Origin: Mangifera indica
Taxonomy: Eukaryota > Streptophyta > Magnoliopsida > Sapindales > Anacardiaceae
Assembly: GCF_011075055.1 (NCBI RefSeq)
Contig: NC_058140.1
Location: 16,431,945 to 16,495,944, forward strand
Direction: 5' to 3'
DNA: 64,000 nucleotides
The notes under the pieces are model-generated. The model saw nothing but the letters and a program-made list of their open reading frames with translations. It was not told the origin of the DNA and did no database searches. The position numbers and the translations under genes were made by a program. This document shows, piece after piece, positions 33,791 through 46,559 of this stretch (the first letter of the stretch is position 1; each line of letters starts with the position of its first letter).

Positions 33791-35864
33791 AGACTAAACC
33801 TTTTTCTTTTTTTTTTTTCAGCAAAATAGATTATCCTATTAGACTTTTTCAAAGTTGTCAAACCATGTGAGATCAATCCATTAAAGCCTGAGGTTAAGTT
33901 TATCGAAGTTATATCATGTTGTTACTAGCCGAGGAAGAAAAATAGACAGTTGAACAGTAATGAACAGAAACATTACTCCTGCACATTTGATTTAGAAATG
34001 AAGAAATAGAGACTGACACAGGGCAATTATCCAAACACTTGGCTGCAAATTGTTGGCGTGGACATTGCTCTGCCACTTTACACTCAGTCCTAGGAACAAA
34101 TTTAGCTCTGGATGGCAGAGCCCATCACTTATGCTCTTTTTGATTGGATTATGATTGAAAAGTTGACTTTAACCTTAGTCCAAGGGTTCATACAAGTAAT
34201 TTACATTAACCCTAATCAATATTATAAATGGATTTAACTCTTAATTTGCACCTTACTTATAAAGTAGCATTACACATACAAGCCGTGCGTCTAGAAATTA
34301 AGCCTGAAAATGCACCATAATTAGACTTCGGTCTCATGAAAATTAGGTTGCAGTCACATCCATTTGTGGACAGGTTTCTTCTTCTTCTTCTTCGTTATGT
34401 CAAAAAAATTTTCACCATGCATTCATTTTTACAGTATATATATGGTCTGTGCAATGGTCATATTGAACCAGACCTAATTTGTTCAAACTTAGAATAAAAA
34501 AATTTTATTCTCGAGACTTCGATATGCTCATTCGAGTTTTAGAATTTTTCAGACTTCAAATTTGTTTTGGGTTGCCAAAGTACCTTTTAAAAATATATAA
34601 AACATCTCACTAAATCAAAAGTGGGTTCAAACACCTCATAATTTTGTGTTTAATTTTTCATACAATTAAACACAAACATTTTCCATATCTCTTCCCATCA
34701 AACAAGTATTCTTCAGTTCTATCAATACAAATGTATTGAAACAAAATTCTCTCTCTTAAACTCCATTCGAAGATAATTTAACCAATTCAACTTAATTCTT
34801 TGCCGTTTATCAATCTCGACCACAAGTCATTCAATAACAAGAAAAATAAAAGTCCACAAGAGATTCATTAATAACACCAAATATAGCATCATTTACATAG
34901 ATTTGAACAATTAAAATGTGGCACTTATGTATTTTAATATATAAAAGTGATATCCATATATTTTAAATTATACTTATCAGACAGGTTTGAAGGTGTTTAT
35001 TAGATTTTCATTTATTTTTTTTGCTGCTATTAGAATAAAAAGGAATTATTTAATGAAAAATAATTTCCATCTCAATTCTATATAGCAATTAAAAAATTAT
35101 CATTTATTGTTTATGAGAATTTAGCATTAATTGATGTGACGATGATAAGCAATGAAGGTGTAAGGTCCCTCCTCTAACAAAAATCCTGGTTCATCCCTCA
35201 TTGTAGTTACTAAAATAAATGCGTCTATTGGCATTATAATTATTTCCTCAAGCAAATTCTTGTTTCAAAAATAAGTTATAATATTTTCTTTGTCCCTGTA
35301 CTGGAGGGCTTCTCTGGTTTTTTATGATGAAGGTACAAACTTAGTGGACCTTCTTGTGGACCTTCTCTCCCTCAATAATTTGCATTTGACAATTGACAAG
35401 GCATAAGCACAACCACCTGATATTTTACGTTTTTTTCCTTTTATAAACCAAGCATATTACTTGGAATTAAAGCCACCACGCGTTCCGAGATTCCTTACAA
35501 GTAACATTCTGTTAACAGTTATAGTACCATCACCAAAACTCAGATGGCTGCTAGTGTTATTTGTCTACACTTGTAATCTGTTGATTCTGGTGGGAATTCA
35601 TTTCTCATCAGATTTTTTAAGCAATCTGTGGACACTCTTCTACCTTTTTTTTGTGGCTTTGTTTTAGTTATCCTCAAGTCCAAATCTTTTCATGTGTGAA
35701 ACGACAAATCCTTAATATACTTGGCTTCTGTGGGACTGGGTTCCACAAAGTTTGGATTTTTTTCCGATCTTTACCTGTATTTATGTAGCTTTTGGACTTC
35801 TGGGTTCACTCATCAGCACACTGCACGCCAGAGAAAACGCTGAAAAAGAAGTGATTTTGTTGCC
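33791..35864. other. Spacer upstream of the ferric reductase gene
   Basis: About 2 kb with no recognised gene. The last few hundred bases presumably hold the promoter and 5' UTR of the FRO gene. A 68-codon open frame at 35461-35667 has no motif and is not called. Confidence 0.45.
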
Positions 35865-38800
35865 ATGGACGAACCTCTTCTTCAAAATGGAGGTGTTGAG
35901 GCTGTTTATGTGAAGAAGACGTCTCTTTTTGTATCATCAGTCAAATGGGTTCTCAAGTTTGTGATGTGCGTGGTTTTTGTTGCTTGGATTGCTTTCATAT
36001 TTGTGTACCCGTCAGAATTAGGTACCCAACTGTTTGAGATATGGATTAAAGCCACCACTGGAACCGTTTTCGGTGTTACAGGTTGGAAATTCAAACTTTT
36101 GGCTCTCTGTATTTCATCTTTTTTTATTGTTGTCTTGTTAGTCGTCTCCAGTTTAATAATTTGTAATATTGCAGGGAGCATATTTTTGATATTCAGTGGA
36201 CCAGTCCTTGTTATTGCATTTCTTTCCATTATGCATCTTACTCTCTCAGGGGAAGAGGACCTCCCAAGGTTTGTGATTCTGTGATAAGTGAGATTTCCGT
36301 GTTAAATGCGTTATTGTGTAACATAGAACTTGTGTTTAGGAAGAAGACTTCAAAATATCCGCGATTTCGGTTGTGGACGTTTCCTGTGCTTGTGGATGGA
36401 CCATTTGGAGTTGTATCTGCGGCTGAGTTTGTTGGGATTGTCCTGTTTGTTGTGTTCATAATTTGGGCTGTTTATGCTTACACCATGACTAATTTCAGTA
36501 CCCTATCCAAGTTCCAAATTCCTTCTAAAGAGAAAAGGTACCATATCTTTTCTGTCATAGATCAATTATGTTGCCTCTTTTGTTGATTTTAGTTGTTAAA
36601 ACTTTTATTTTATTAGAAAGCAATTGGTCATCGTAACTTTTAGCTTGTTGAAGTCGATAGTTTCTGCCAATTGATGAATACTCTCCTTTTCACTTTTCCT
36701 TTTTTTCTTTTTCTTTTTTTCTCTAAATACTCTCTGCCACCAATTCTGGCTAGATTCATTTTAGAATGGCCGTCTATCATTTCTTTTATACTGCTTGAGC
36801 TTGTTTAGGCCTCCTTTTATTTTTAATTGAAACTGCATATGAGGGCTAATTTGACTTTGTTCTTACTACTGGCTAAACCATGACCTGGATTCAACTCAAC
36901 TGATGGTTTGCAAATATATATAATGAAAACGGTTAGGAGAAATAAAAATTATAATTGGAACTTTCTAGTTTATTTTTATTCAACTCCATTTCAAAATTTG
37001 GCCTGATTGGAATATGAAACCTTGTTAAAGCTTCTAGTTCAATATTTTTCAAGTTCAACTAGTAATCTGATTCTCACATCCATTGGCCTTATCATTGTAC
37101 TAGTCCTATCATAGATTCTTTGGCATTTACATGTCTAGGAAATTTTTCTCTGTAATTGATATTCTCTATTAGTACACATGTTCTGCTCCACAGCTCTACT
37201 TGAATATGTTTTGAGATATTGTTATTTTTTTTTCTCATAATTTTCCTTTGTTTATTTGAAAATATTCTGCTGGTCTAAGACTAAAATTTCAGTAGGTTGT
37301 TATAATTAAACTTGTAACAAGAAACCATTAAGATAGTTCAGGTGGTTAGTGTCTGCAATTAATAGGCTTTGTTATTCGTTTATTTATAAGGATCATTAAT
37401 ATTTAATGACATCCTTGTGTCCTTGAACTTTCAGTCTTTTGATGTTAGAATTATCTGGACTGCGCTTTGGTATGATTGGATTACTTTGCTTGGCATTTTT
37501 GTTTCTCCCGGTTGCAAGAGGTTCTGTTCTTCTCCGCCTGGTAGACATCCCTTTTGAGCATGCTACTAAATATCATGTGTGGCTGGGACATCTCACCATG
37601 CTGCTTTTCACTCTTCATGGGCTATTTTATGTTATTGCATGGGCTATTCAAGGTCGTCTCCAAAAGGAAGTGAGTTTTCACACACTTGATTCTCTTCATC
37701 ATATGAATATGTGTGCTTTGTGGAAATACAATGCATACATATACACGACATGCTTGTGCTTCACTGAAATAGAGCAAATTTGTTACTTATTACATGTTTT
37801 AATTTGTACGTGCAGCTACGGGCGTGGGCAAATTATGGTGTTGCTAATCTTCCAGGAGTTATCAGCCTTTTAGCTGGACTGATGATGTGGGTGACATCAC
37901 TTCATCCTGTGAGAAAGCAGTTTTTCGAGTTGTTCTTCTACACGCATCAGTTATATGTAGTCTTTGTTGTCTTCCTGGCACTGCATGTTGGTGATTTCAT
38001 TTTTAGTATAGCTGCTGGAGGAATATTTCTTTTCATACTTGATCGCTTTCTGAGGTTCTGCCAATCAAGAAGGACAGTGGATGTACTTTCAGCCTCGTGC
38101 CTTTCCTGTGGGACTGTGGAATTGGTTGTTTCAAAACCAGCAAGTAATTATAATGCTGCATGAAGTTATTGTTTTCTTGAAATTTTTTAACTACAATGTC
38201 GTTAATTGTTTCATTTATGACTATGCAGGTATGCGGTACAATGCCCTCAGTTTCATTTTCCTTCAGATTCGAGAATTATCTTGGTTGCAGTGGCATCCTT
38301 TCAGTGTCTCCTCTAGTCCTCTAGATGGTAAATATCATCTGTCTGTTCTCATAAAGGTTCTTGGAGAATGGACAGAGAAGTTAAGGGGAAATATTTTGAA
38401 AATATCCAAGGCTGAATCCGAACAAGAGCTACTTAATACCAAGATAACAGCTTCTGTGGAGGGACCATATGGACATGAATTGCCTTACCACTTAATGTAT
38501 GTGCACTAAATCTTGATTAAATTGCTGTGCACGATGACTGATGACCATCCTTTGTCTTTTCTTTGCTGAATTATTTAGTTCCAATTTAGAACCATCACGC
38601 TATTGCAATGGTGTTTACTGGACATTCAGATTATTTCTAAGTTTTATCCTTCTGAAGCTTTTTTTTTTTTTTTTGGTTATCTTAGGTATGAGAACCTTAT
38701 CTTGGTGGCCGGTGGCATTGGAATTTCACCATTCTTGGCTATTATAAGTGATATTCTCCACCGTGTAAGGGAACAGAAACCTTGTCTTCCAAGAAAGATT

Positions 38801-39729
38801 TTGATTGTTTGGGCGGTCAAGAAATCAAATGAGCTTCCTCTTCTTTTAAATCTTGACATGGAATCAATATGCCCGTCTTACTCTAACAAACTAAGTATTC
38901 AGTCTTGCATATATGTCACACGAGAATCAGAACCTCCATTGGTAGGTTAAGTTTTTTCTGTATCTTCCCTAAATAATTTTTCCTTTACCTTTTCATTAAA
39001 ATCAGTCAACTGAGTTCTGACATTTCATTTTTCTTCTGCAGGAGGAGGGTATGCATCACAAGGCTATAAGCTCTTCAGTTTATCGTGTCTCCAATGGTTG
39101 TGGCATGTCGGTTTTGGTTGGTACAGGAGATAATATATGGTCTGGGCTATATGTTATCTCATCTACGTTAGGATTTATTATTTTGGTGGCTCTGTTGAAT
39201 ATCTTCTATGTAAACCGCTTTAGCATTGATACATGGTGGTACAAAGGCCTTCTTTTCGTAGTTTGTATGGTTGCTGGTGCGCTACTATTTGGAGGTTCTG
39301 TGATTGGTTTATGGCATCTTTGGGGAAGACAAAATTCTGAAAGGGATGAATATAAGGATGATGGGATAGAAGTTGACAGATCACAGAATGTTGAGACCGT
39401 GGCACCCAAAGATATCGAACCAGCGAATCCCAACAGTTCAACTGTTTTTGTGTATGGTTCAAGGCCAGACTTTGAAGGTATTTTCCCTCTTTCCGTTCTC
39501 TTTTTTAGTACAAAACCATAATGATAAGAAATGTCTCTGAAATGTTCTTTTTGCTGCAGAAATATTTGGATCCGTATCTAAAAAATGGGGCAATGTTGAT
39601 GTGGGTGTAATCGTGTGTGGTCCACCTACTCTGCAGTCAAGTGTTGCAAAAGAAATCCGATCGCACAGTTTATGCAGAGAGAAGCATCATCCAATATTCC
39701 ATTTCAACAGCCATAGCTTTGATCTGTAG
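35865..39729 (+). CDS. Ferric-chelate reductase, FRO6/FRO7 type
   Basis: Nine exons (35865-36081, 36175-36268, 36340-36537, 37435-37669, 37816-38143, 38229-38496, 38686-38941, 39042-39477, 39560-39729) total 2202 nt, 733 aa. This flavocytochrome moves electrons from NADPH through FAD and two hemes to Fe3+ across a membrane. Visible features are the heme helices with paired histidines ([17 protein letters not shown] near residue 215; THQLY and LALHVGD near 290-305), the FAD motif [12 protein letters not shown] near 380, the NADPH motif GGIGISPF near 454, and the C-terminal VIVCGPPTL. The ending [10 protein letters not shown] is that of the FRO6/FRO7 pair. In Arabidopsis FRO7 serves chloroplasts and FRO6 the plasma membrane; the target of this protein cannot be read reliably. 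The first intron is only 93 nt and open in frame. Confidence 0.95.
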
Positions 39730-41555
39730 CAGCTGCATCTTCCTTCTAACTATTACTACTCAAAAAATGCATACACCCTTCTGCGTAGCTTTGTATAAAG
39801 AGCAGCGTAGCTTTGTATATATGTATGTGTATATATAGGCTTTCATTTTCGAATATGTTTTCTTAACCCACATATATTTTACATGTAGTTATGGTTCAAT
39901 ATATATAATATAAAGATATGCTGTGCTAAAAAATAAGACCTTTTGTCGATTTATCTCCATTTGAAAATCTGCCGCTTCCCAAAACAACAAGCTCTTCATT
40001 TGTTTACCCATAGATTGAGGATTATTGCCCCTTTTTGCGGAAAATTTTATTTATCAAGGCTTTGATGTTGGTCTGCTTTTGTGTAATCCTGAAACCCTTT
40101 ACCACATCATTTGAGGAGCGATCAGCCAATGCTGGCTCTATTTCAGTAGCCATGGTTCTGATTTGTTATGGTAATCTTCATTAATTTGTTAATTAAGACA
40201 TTCCATGCACCAAAACGAATTGACATGTTTACTAGTAGTTTGGTTTCAAAATACCAACCATGACTGGAATTATCAGGTGCTGAATAAGTTTAGAAGAAAA
40301 GAGTGAATGAGCCAGAAATAGGTTACAAGTTGCTTGGATCTCAGTTAAATAAAAAAGATTTAGATCTTAATCATTCAAGTATTGTTGGTGAGCTGTACAA
40401 TTCAGTTCTTATAATGGAAGAAGGACAATTTATCTGACAAATTGATTGGTTTTGGTTGTTGTAACTGAAATATAAGAAAATGAAAGGCTTTAATGTTCTG
40501 TCCATGTGTTTTTTCTGCTGTTGATGATGAGATTGGCATCAATGCCCATGTGGGTGTATTGGAATTTTATAAGACACTCTAATGGTAAACTGGGTTTTTT
40601 ATTTTTAATTAATTGTCATCAATTTGTAATTTTCAAAATTAACAAACCCACCATTTGGTATAGAATGAATGAGGAAGGGTGTCAAAAGACAGATGCACAA
40701 ACGTTGAAACCAAAAGAAGAAAGAGAAAACAATAATTAATATCTTAAGAGTGTCGGCAAAGGTTCTGTTTTGAAGGAGGCTTCACTTTGAAAGTGATGGG
40801 TGTGGTTAAAAAGAGTCGGTAGTCGGTGCTGCTAAGGCCAAAATTTTATACTTTTTTATTTATTTTAAAAACAATATTTGGCAACCTTTTTGCCAAGTTT
40901 TATTTTATTAATAAATTTTATCAAATTTTAGGGTAAAAATACTCTTAATAATTAATTAAAAAAATAAATTTTAATATGATAAATTTAAATATTCTTATTT
41001 TTTATTATAATGTTAAAATAATAAAATTATCCTTTTATAATTTCTCCGAAAGCAACGTCTTTCTTTCCTTGGATAATACCTCTCAACAAGATTGATCCCT
41101 TTGGATTTTGGCCTATGATGGCCTTTGTGATTGCATTAGAACTAATAGAAAAGAGAAACAATTAATGGAGTGGTTTGTGAGGATAAGCACGGTGACAGAA
41201 GAGTGGATCTGATGGTATCGATTGGTTATGAACAATTGGAATATACAAGTAATGGTAGTGATGTCACTGGTAAAAGAGTTTGTATTTGATGAGAGAATAA
41301 ATTGTGAATGAACAAAATAAAAATAATTATAATTAATAATTAGAGTTTGATGACAATTTTGAAAGGTAAGAAAATATTCTTTAATAAAAAAGAGAGGATG
41401 AAAAATAGTCCTTGAGCTGAAAGAAATGAACCAAAGAGCAAGATAAAGATTAGGCGGCAATAGTGGGTTGAAGGGAGCTTTCATGGAAGGAAACTTATTA
41501 AGTGCAAGACAAGCAAGCACCAACTGTACTACAGTGTTATTCACTTACTTTCTCT
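39730..41555. other. Spacer between FRO and KOR genes, left part
   Basis: FRO 3' UTR followed by AT-rich sequence. A minus-strand open frame of 143 codons at 41113-41544 has no recognisable motif and lies beside a fold-back element; it is not called. Confidence 0.45.
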
Positions 41556-42340
41556 GCCAAAGCACTATTTCCCCCCAAGGTTTAATAGGTTCCCAAAGTC
41601 ATATTTACAAGATTTAATAAATCAAATCTTCTACCTATAAACTAAGTTCTGTTACCAGAGGTAAAGATAAAATTATTTTTTTATTAATAATATTAAAAAA
41701 TATATAAAATTTATTTTATTTTTCCCTTCACAATTTTAACTTTACCCTGACCTAAAATTTTCTAATATTTAAAAGTAGCATTCCTTCCTTTCAAAATCTA
41801 GGATTTATTTTTTAGAGATTCTCTTATTGCTAGAGAAAACGTTTCAACCCACCATCTCAGTGACCACCCTTCATCTCTTCGAAACTTACAAATGATGCAA
41901 CAAAAATGCATCTTATGACAAATCGACAAAGACTCGTCTTTGTTGACTCTATTAATTCCAGGTGAATTGATGACAACGAGGGTCTTTATTACTTTTTTTA
42001 CCTCAAAGAGTGAAGATCTAGTGGCTAACAAGATAGTGGGTTGAAACATTATTGTCAATGGTCAAAGAGTGTTTGAAAAATAATCTCGAGGTTTTAAGAG
42101 AAAAAAAATATTATTTTTGAAAGTTAGAATACTTCAAACAGAGGTAAAGTTATTAGTTTTTAAAACTATAGAAAAAAATAAATGAATTTTATATTTTTTA
42201 AATATTATTAATAATATGATAATTTTATCCTTGTCTCTTTTAACAAAAGTTACCTTATGGATGGGATTTTTGGTTTTTTAAACTCTATAGGTGTACTAGG
42301 CTATACACTAAAACTTTAGGGGGGGGAGGGTCATTTGGCC
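41556..42340. mobile_element. Fold-back Mutator-like non-autonomous element with exact target duplication
   Basis: Left end GCCAAAGCACTATTTCCCCCC and right end GGGGGGGAGGGTCATTTGGCC are inverted. The same ten bases, TTACTTTCTC, lie on both sides (41545-41554 and 42341-42350), as left by a Mutator-type insertion (the usual duplication is 9 bp). Sub-terminal inverted arms (about 41660-41770 and 42115-42230) are present. This is the best-preserved copy in the window. It has no transposase. Confidence 0.85.
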
Positions 42341-42884
42341 TTACTTTCTCATTAATTTTGGTTACCAAAAACATGACAACCCCCAAATTTAGCGAATATA
42401 CTTAATCTTCCACTAGTTTTAGAAACTAACAACACTTATGACAAATGGATTTACATCACATACAAATAAATTTTTTAATATTAAAGTAGTACTATTATAT
42501 ATCTTAACATTCACATACATCATGTGATTTACAAATCACTTGGCTTTACTTGAAGAGTCACACTGAATCAAAATTTAGTGGGAAGTAATGTTTAATTACC
42601 AAACATTGGGGGGGTTTCAATTTTCAAAGTAAAAATTGCAGAGAAAAAACGAGACCGGACAGACAGGCTGTCTGTGTCGATTGGTGGACTTGTTGGTGTC
42701 ATAAATTGGACCTAGCACTTACTATAAAATTTAAAAAATACAATCCACGCCCACATGATTTTATTTATTTATTGTTCACTCCCACCGTCATCGCCACTCT
42801 TCCTCTTTACTTAACTTTACTATCCACTTTCTGTCTCTCTGCGTTGCTCTCACTTCCAGCTAGCTAGATCTGTCTTAACGCAAA
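42341..42884. other. KOR promoter region and 5' UTR
   Basis: No coding sequence. The last 100 bases are rich in C and T, as is common for plant 5' leaders, and end directly at the KOR start codon. Confidence 0.45.
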
Positions 42885-45800
42885 ATGAGTATGTACGGCA
42901 GAGATCCATGGGGCGGGCCCCTTGAGATAAACACGGCGGACTCAGCCACCGACGACGACCGCAGTAGGAATCTGCAGGATTTCGATCGAGCTGCGTTGTC
43001 GAGACCGTTGGATGAGACGCAGCAGAGCTGGCTTTTGGGTCCTACTGAGCAGAAGAAGAAGAAGTACGTAGATCTGGGATGTATCATTGTGAGCCGTAAG
43101 ATCTTTGTTTGGACGGTCGGAACTCTCCTCGTCTCCGGCTTATTGGCTGGTTTCATCACTCTTATTGTCAAGACTGTGCCACATCATCACCATGCTCATG
43201 GCCCTCCTGATAATTACACCCTCGCTCTTCACAAGGCCCTCATGTTTTTCAATGCTCAGAAATGTATGTATTTGATCTTGCTTTTCTTTGCTTTTAGTTT
43301 CTGATCTGAAAATATTCTTCGAATATTAGGATAAAATTCTAATATCTGAGTTCAAGATGACTTCTTTTTAGCCAAATGGGTTTGAGTAAAATTTATTATA
43401 TACTGGAGAGATGAAAAAGAACATTTTTTACACTAGTGTATAAGATTGAATCTGGAAACTCTATTTACATTTTATCAGAGTTTGCATTGATGAGGTTTAA
43501 TTGAATTGATTTGCAGCGGGGAGGTTGCCCAAGCATAATAATGTGTCGTGGAGAGGTAATTCATGTTTGAATGATGGGAAATCGTCTTCCTCGAGTTCAA
43601 GTATTACCAAAGATCTGGTGGGGGGCTATTACGATGCTGGGGATGCTATTAAATTTCATTTCCCAGCATCTTTTGCTATGACTATGCTTAGTTGGAGTGT
43701 GATTGAGTACAGTGCTAAATATGAAGCTGCTGGTGAACTCAACCATGTTAAAGACATTATCAAATGGGGTGCTGATTATTTTCTCAAGACCTTCAATCAT
43801 ACTGCGGATTCTATTTCTATCATGATTTCACAGGTAAACATTGATTTGTACGCTGATCTGTTCAATTTGTTTGCATTTTGCTATTTTAGAAATAAAAAAT
43901 GAGACTTTATTCTCCTCAATAGATAATATTCCATTTTTATTTCTTCTGATACGTCATTTTTAACAGGTTGGAGTGGGCGATACAAGCGGTGGAAGTACCA
44001 CTGAAAATGATCATTATTGTTGGATGCGTCCTGAGGACATTGATTATGATCGACCTGTTGCACAATGTAGTAGTTGTTCAGATCTTGCAGCTGAAATGGC
44101 TGCTGCTTTGGCTTCTGCATCTATTGTTTTTAAGGACAATAAGGCGTATTCGCAGAAACTTGTTCATGGTGCGAAAACCCTATTTAGGTTCTCGAGGGAA
44201 CAGCGAGGCAGATACAGTGCTGGTAATGAGGCTGCGATTTTCTATAATTCTACTAGTTACTGGGATGAGTTTATTTGGGGTGGAGCTTGGTTGTACTATG
44301 CAACTGGGAATTCTTCCTATCTTCAGCTCGCTACCACAACTGGTATTGCTAAACATGCTGGGGTTTTCTGGGGAATTCTAGATAATAGCGTACTTAGCTG
44401 GGACAACAAGCTTGCCGGTGCTGCTGTGAGTCTCATCTATTTTCATTTTATCTTTTTTTTAACTTGTTTAACTGGTTATGCAATTTGCTTTTTTAACTTT
44501 CGTTTTGTGGTAACTGTGACATTTATGTTGCCAAGCTTGTAATTTGATCCAGTTGAGGGTTATCCATCCAGATTCAGATTACCATATTATAATGGAACTT
44601 CTTTTGAGCATCTTTTAGGGGCCAATTGCTTAATTTGTTCTTCAATTTCATAACTTTGTTGTAGGTGTAGATTCAAGCTATGGCAATCTCAAGTTTGGCT
44701 CGGTTTCAGGGAGTCGAGCTTAAGTATAGGCTTGAGTTCAACAAGCTCCCCTCAAGTCAAGTTCGAGTTTGGCTTGACTTGAGTGAAGTCGAACTCAAGC
44801 TTGGCTTGAGTTCAGGCATAGTGCCGAGTCAAGCTTGAGGTGAGCTCAGCTTAGCCTAGCTTGACAGTATAATTTTGTTTTTAATATTTATACAATTTTT
44901 TACTAAATTATTTATATTTTGAATTTATCAATGATTGTTTTTTAAAAACTTATGATAACTTTTAAATTTTATGTTTTATTATAAGAGAAAACAGTAGAGA
45001 GAAGTTGAATGGTATTGAGAGAGGAAAAAAGTGACGTTGTTTATAATGGAAGAAATGAATGGCTAAGGTATCTCTTTCCGATGTGGGTCTTAAAAAAATT
45101 GGGTTTATAAGAGAATTTGGCTTATGAGAATTGGGTTTATTTAGTTAGGTTTTTGAAAATTGGGTTGGGATATTGGGTTTGTGTACTTGGGTTTAGAAAT
45201 TTGAGAGGGAAATTGAATTGGGTTTTGGGAAGGGAAATTAATATGGAATTTTATTGAAATTGTGAAATATTGGAGGGAAAATGAATTTAATTGAATTGAT
45301 GGTAAAATTCCACATTGCTTAGGAAAAGAAAGGTTGATGGTTTTATATACAAGGGATTTCCCTTTAGAAGAAATTGGAGAAAGGTAGGAAAGAGGGATGT
45401 CATATGACACTATGAATTAATTTTTTTACTTCTCAAATAATTATATTATTTATTTTCATATTTGGTCAAAATGACTTCGTTTTGACTTGAGTTCAAAATC
45501 AGGCTTGCCCAAGCTTGTGAGCTTGGTGAGCCGAGCAAGTCTTCAGTATCACTTTGTGGAAATACAAACATGGTTCTCTTTTTGCTTGCTTGTTCTAAAG
45601 CTTTCTTGAGTTTTCTTGGAGCGAGGCTATTCATTGCTGATTACTATATGTTTTTCCAGCTGCTTTTAAGCCGCTTGAGATTGTTCTTGAGCCCTGGGTA
45701 TCCATATGAAGAAATGTTGAGGACGTTCCACAATCAAACAAGCATAACCATGTGCTCGTTCCTCCCGGATTTCACAAGCTTTAATAGGACCAGAGGTAAA

Positions 45801-46559
45801 CTGCATTTTCACTTTTTTGATTGATTTATTTTTATATATTTACCAACGTGTTTTTTGGGAATCTTTCACAGGAGGCTTGATCCAATTAAACCATGGAAGG
45901 CCTCAGCCTCTCCAATATGTTGCCAATGCAGCCTTCTTGGCAGCCTTATTCAGTGATTATCTTGATGCTGCAGATACACCTGGATGGTATTGTGGACCCA
46001 ATTTCTTTTCAACTGATGTCTTGCGTAAATTTGCAAAGACCCAGGTGCGATTTCCTTAATTTATTGGTCAGGGGATTTGATTCTGCTGACACATTTATAA
46101 ATCGCGGTTACATATGGTAGCTAATAACTGTGTTTCTTTACCTCTTGCCTTTTTCAGATTGATTACATCCTTGGCAAAAATCCTCAGAAAATGAGCTACA
46201 TAGCGGGTTTTGGTAATCATTATCCGAAACATGTCCACCATAGAGGAGCTTCTATACCAAAGAATAAGATAAGATACAACTGTAAAGGAGGATGGAAATG
46301 GAGGGACAGTAAAAAGCCAAACCCAAATACACTTGTTGGTGCTATGGTTGCTGGTCCTGACAAGCATGATGGTTTTCATGATGTGAGAACTAACTATAAT
46401 TATACCGAGCCAACTCTAGCAGGTAATGCAGGTTTGGTTGCAGCCCTTGTGGCTTTGTCAGGGGAAAAGAGTACTGGCATAGACAAGAACACCATTTTCT
46501 CTGCTGTTCCTCCAATGTTCCCAACTCCACCGCCACCCCCAGCACCATGGAAACCATAA
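42885..46559 (+). CDS. KOR: Membrane-anchored endo-1,4-beta-glucanase, KORRIGAN (GH9A) type
   Basis: Six exons (42885-43263, 43517-43833, 43967-44425, 45660-45795, 45872-46044, 46158-46559) give 621 residues, the same length as Arabidopsis KOR1. It is a type II membrane protein. The cytosolic tail carries sorting signals LL (50-51) and YVDL (61-64), with a membrane span at about 73-95. The GH9 domain has [12 protein letters not shown] (Asp166 and Asp169), [12 protein letters not shown] (His516) and [17 protein letters not shown] (Asp563, Glu572). The end is the proline-rich [16 protein letters not shown] typical of KOR. It works with the cellulose synthase complex in wall cellulose production and cytokinesis. 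All expected catalytic residues are present. Confidence 0.97.
44690..45545. repeat. Repeat insertion inside the third KOR intron
   Basis: The intron between 44425 and 45660 is much longer than its neighbours. Its left part (44690-44870) contains many short GAGCTTGAG- and TTGGCTTGAG-type words, and its right part (45480-45545) has CTTGCCCAAGCTTGTGAGCT and GAGCCGAGCAAG. The centre holds repeated TTGGGTTT units. The block GTTTGGCTCGGTTT is shared with 32650-32665, so this is probably a dispersed element. The flanking splice sites are intact. Confidence 0.5.

Noticed and set aside
35865..36284. A 139-residue protein ending in frame after the first FRO intron
   Set aside because: It arises from reading through the 93-nt intron and into the second intron; splicing restores the family sequence [13 protein letters not shown].
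41113..41544. 143-codon minus-strand open frame
   Set aside because: No start context, domain or similarity; low-complexity Phe/Leu/Ile sequence next to a transposon.
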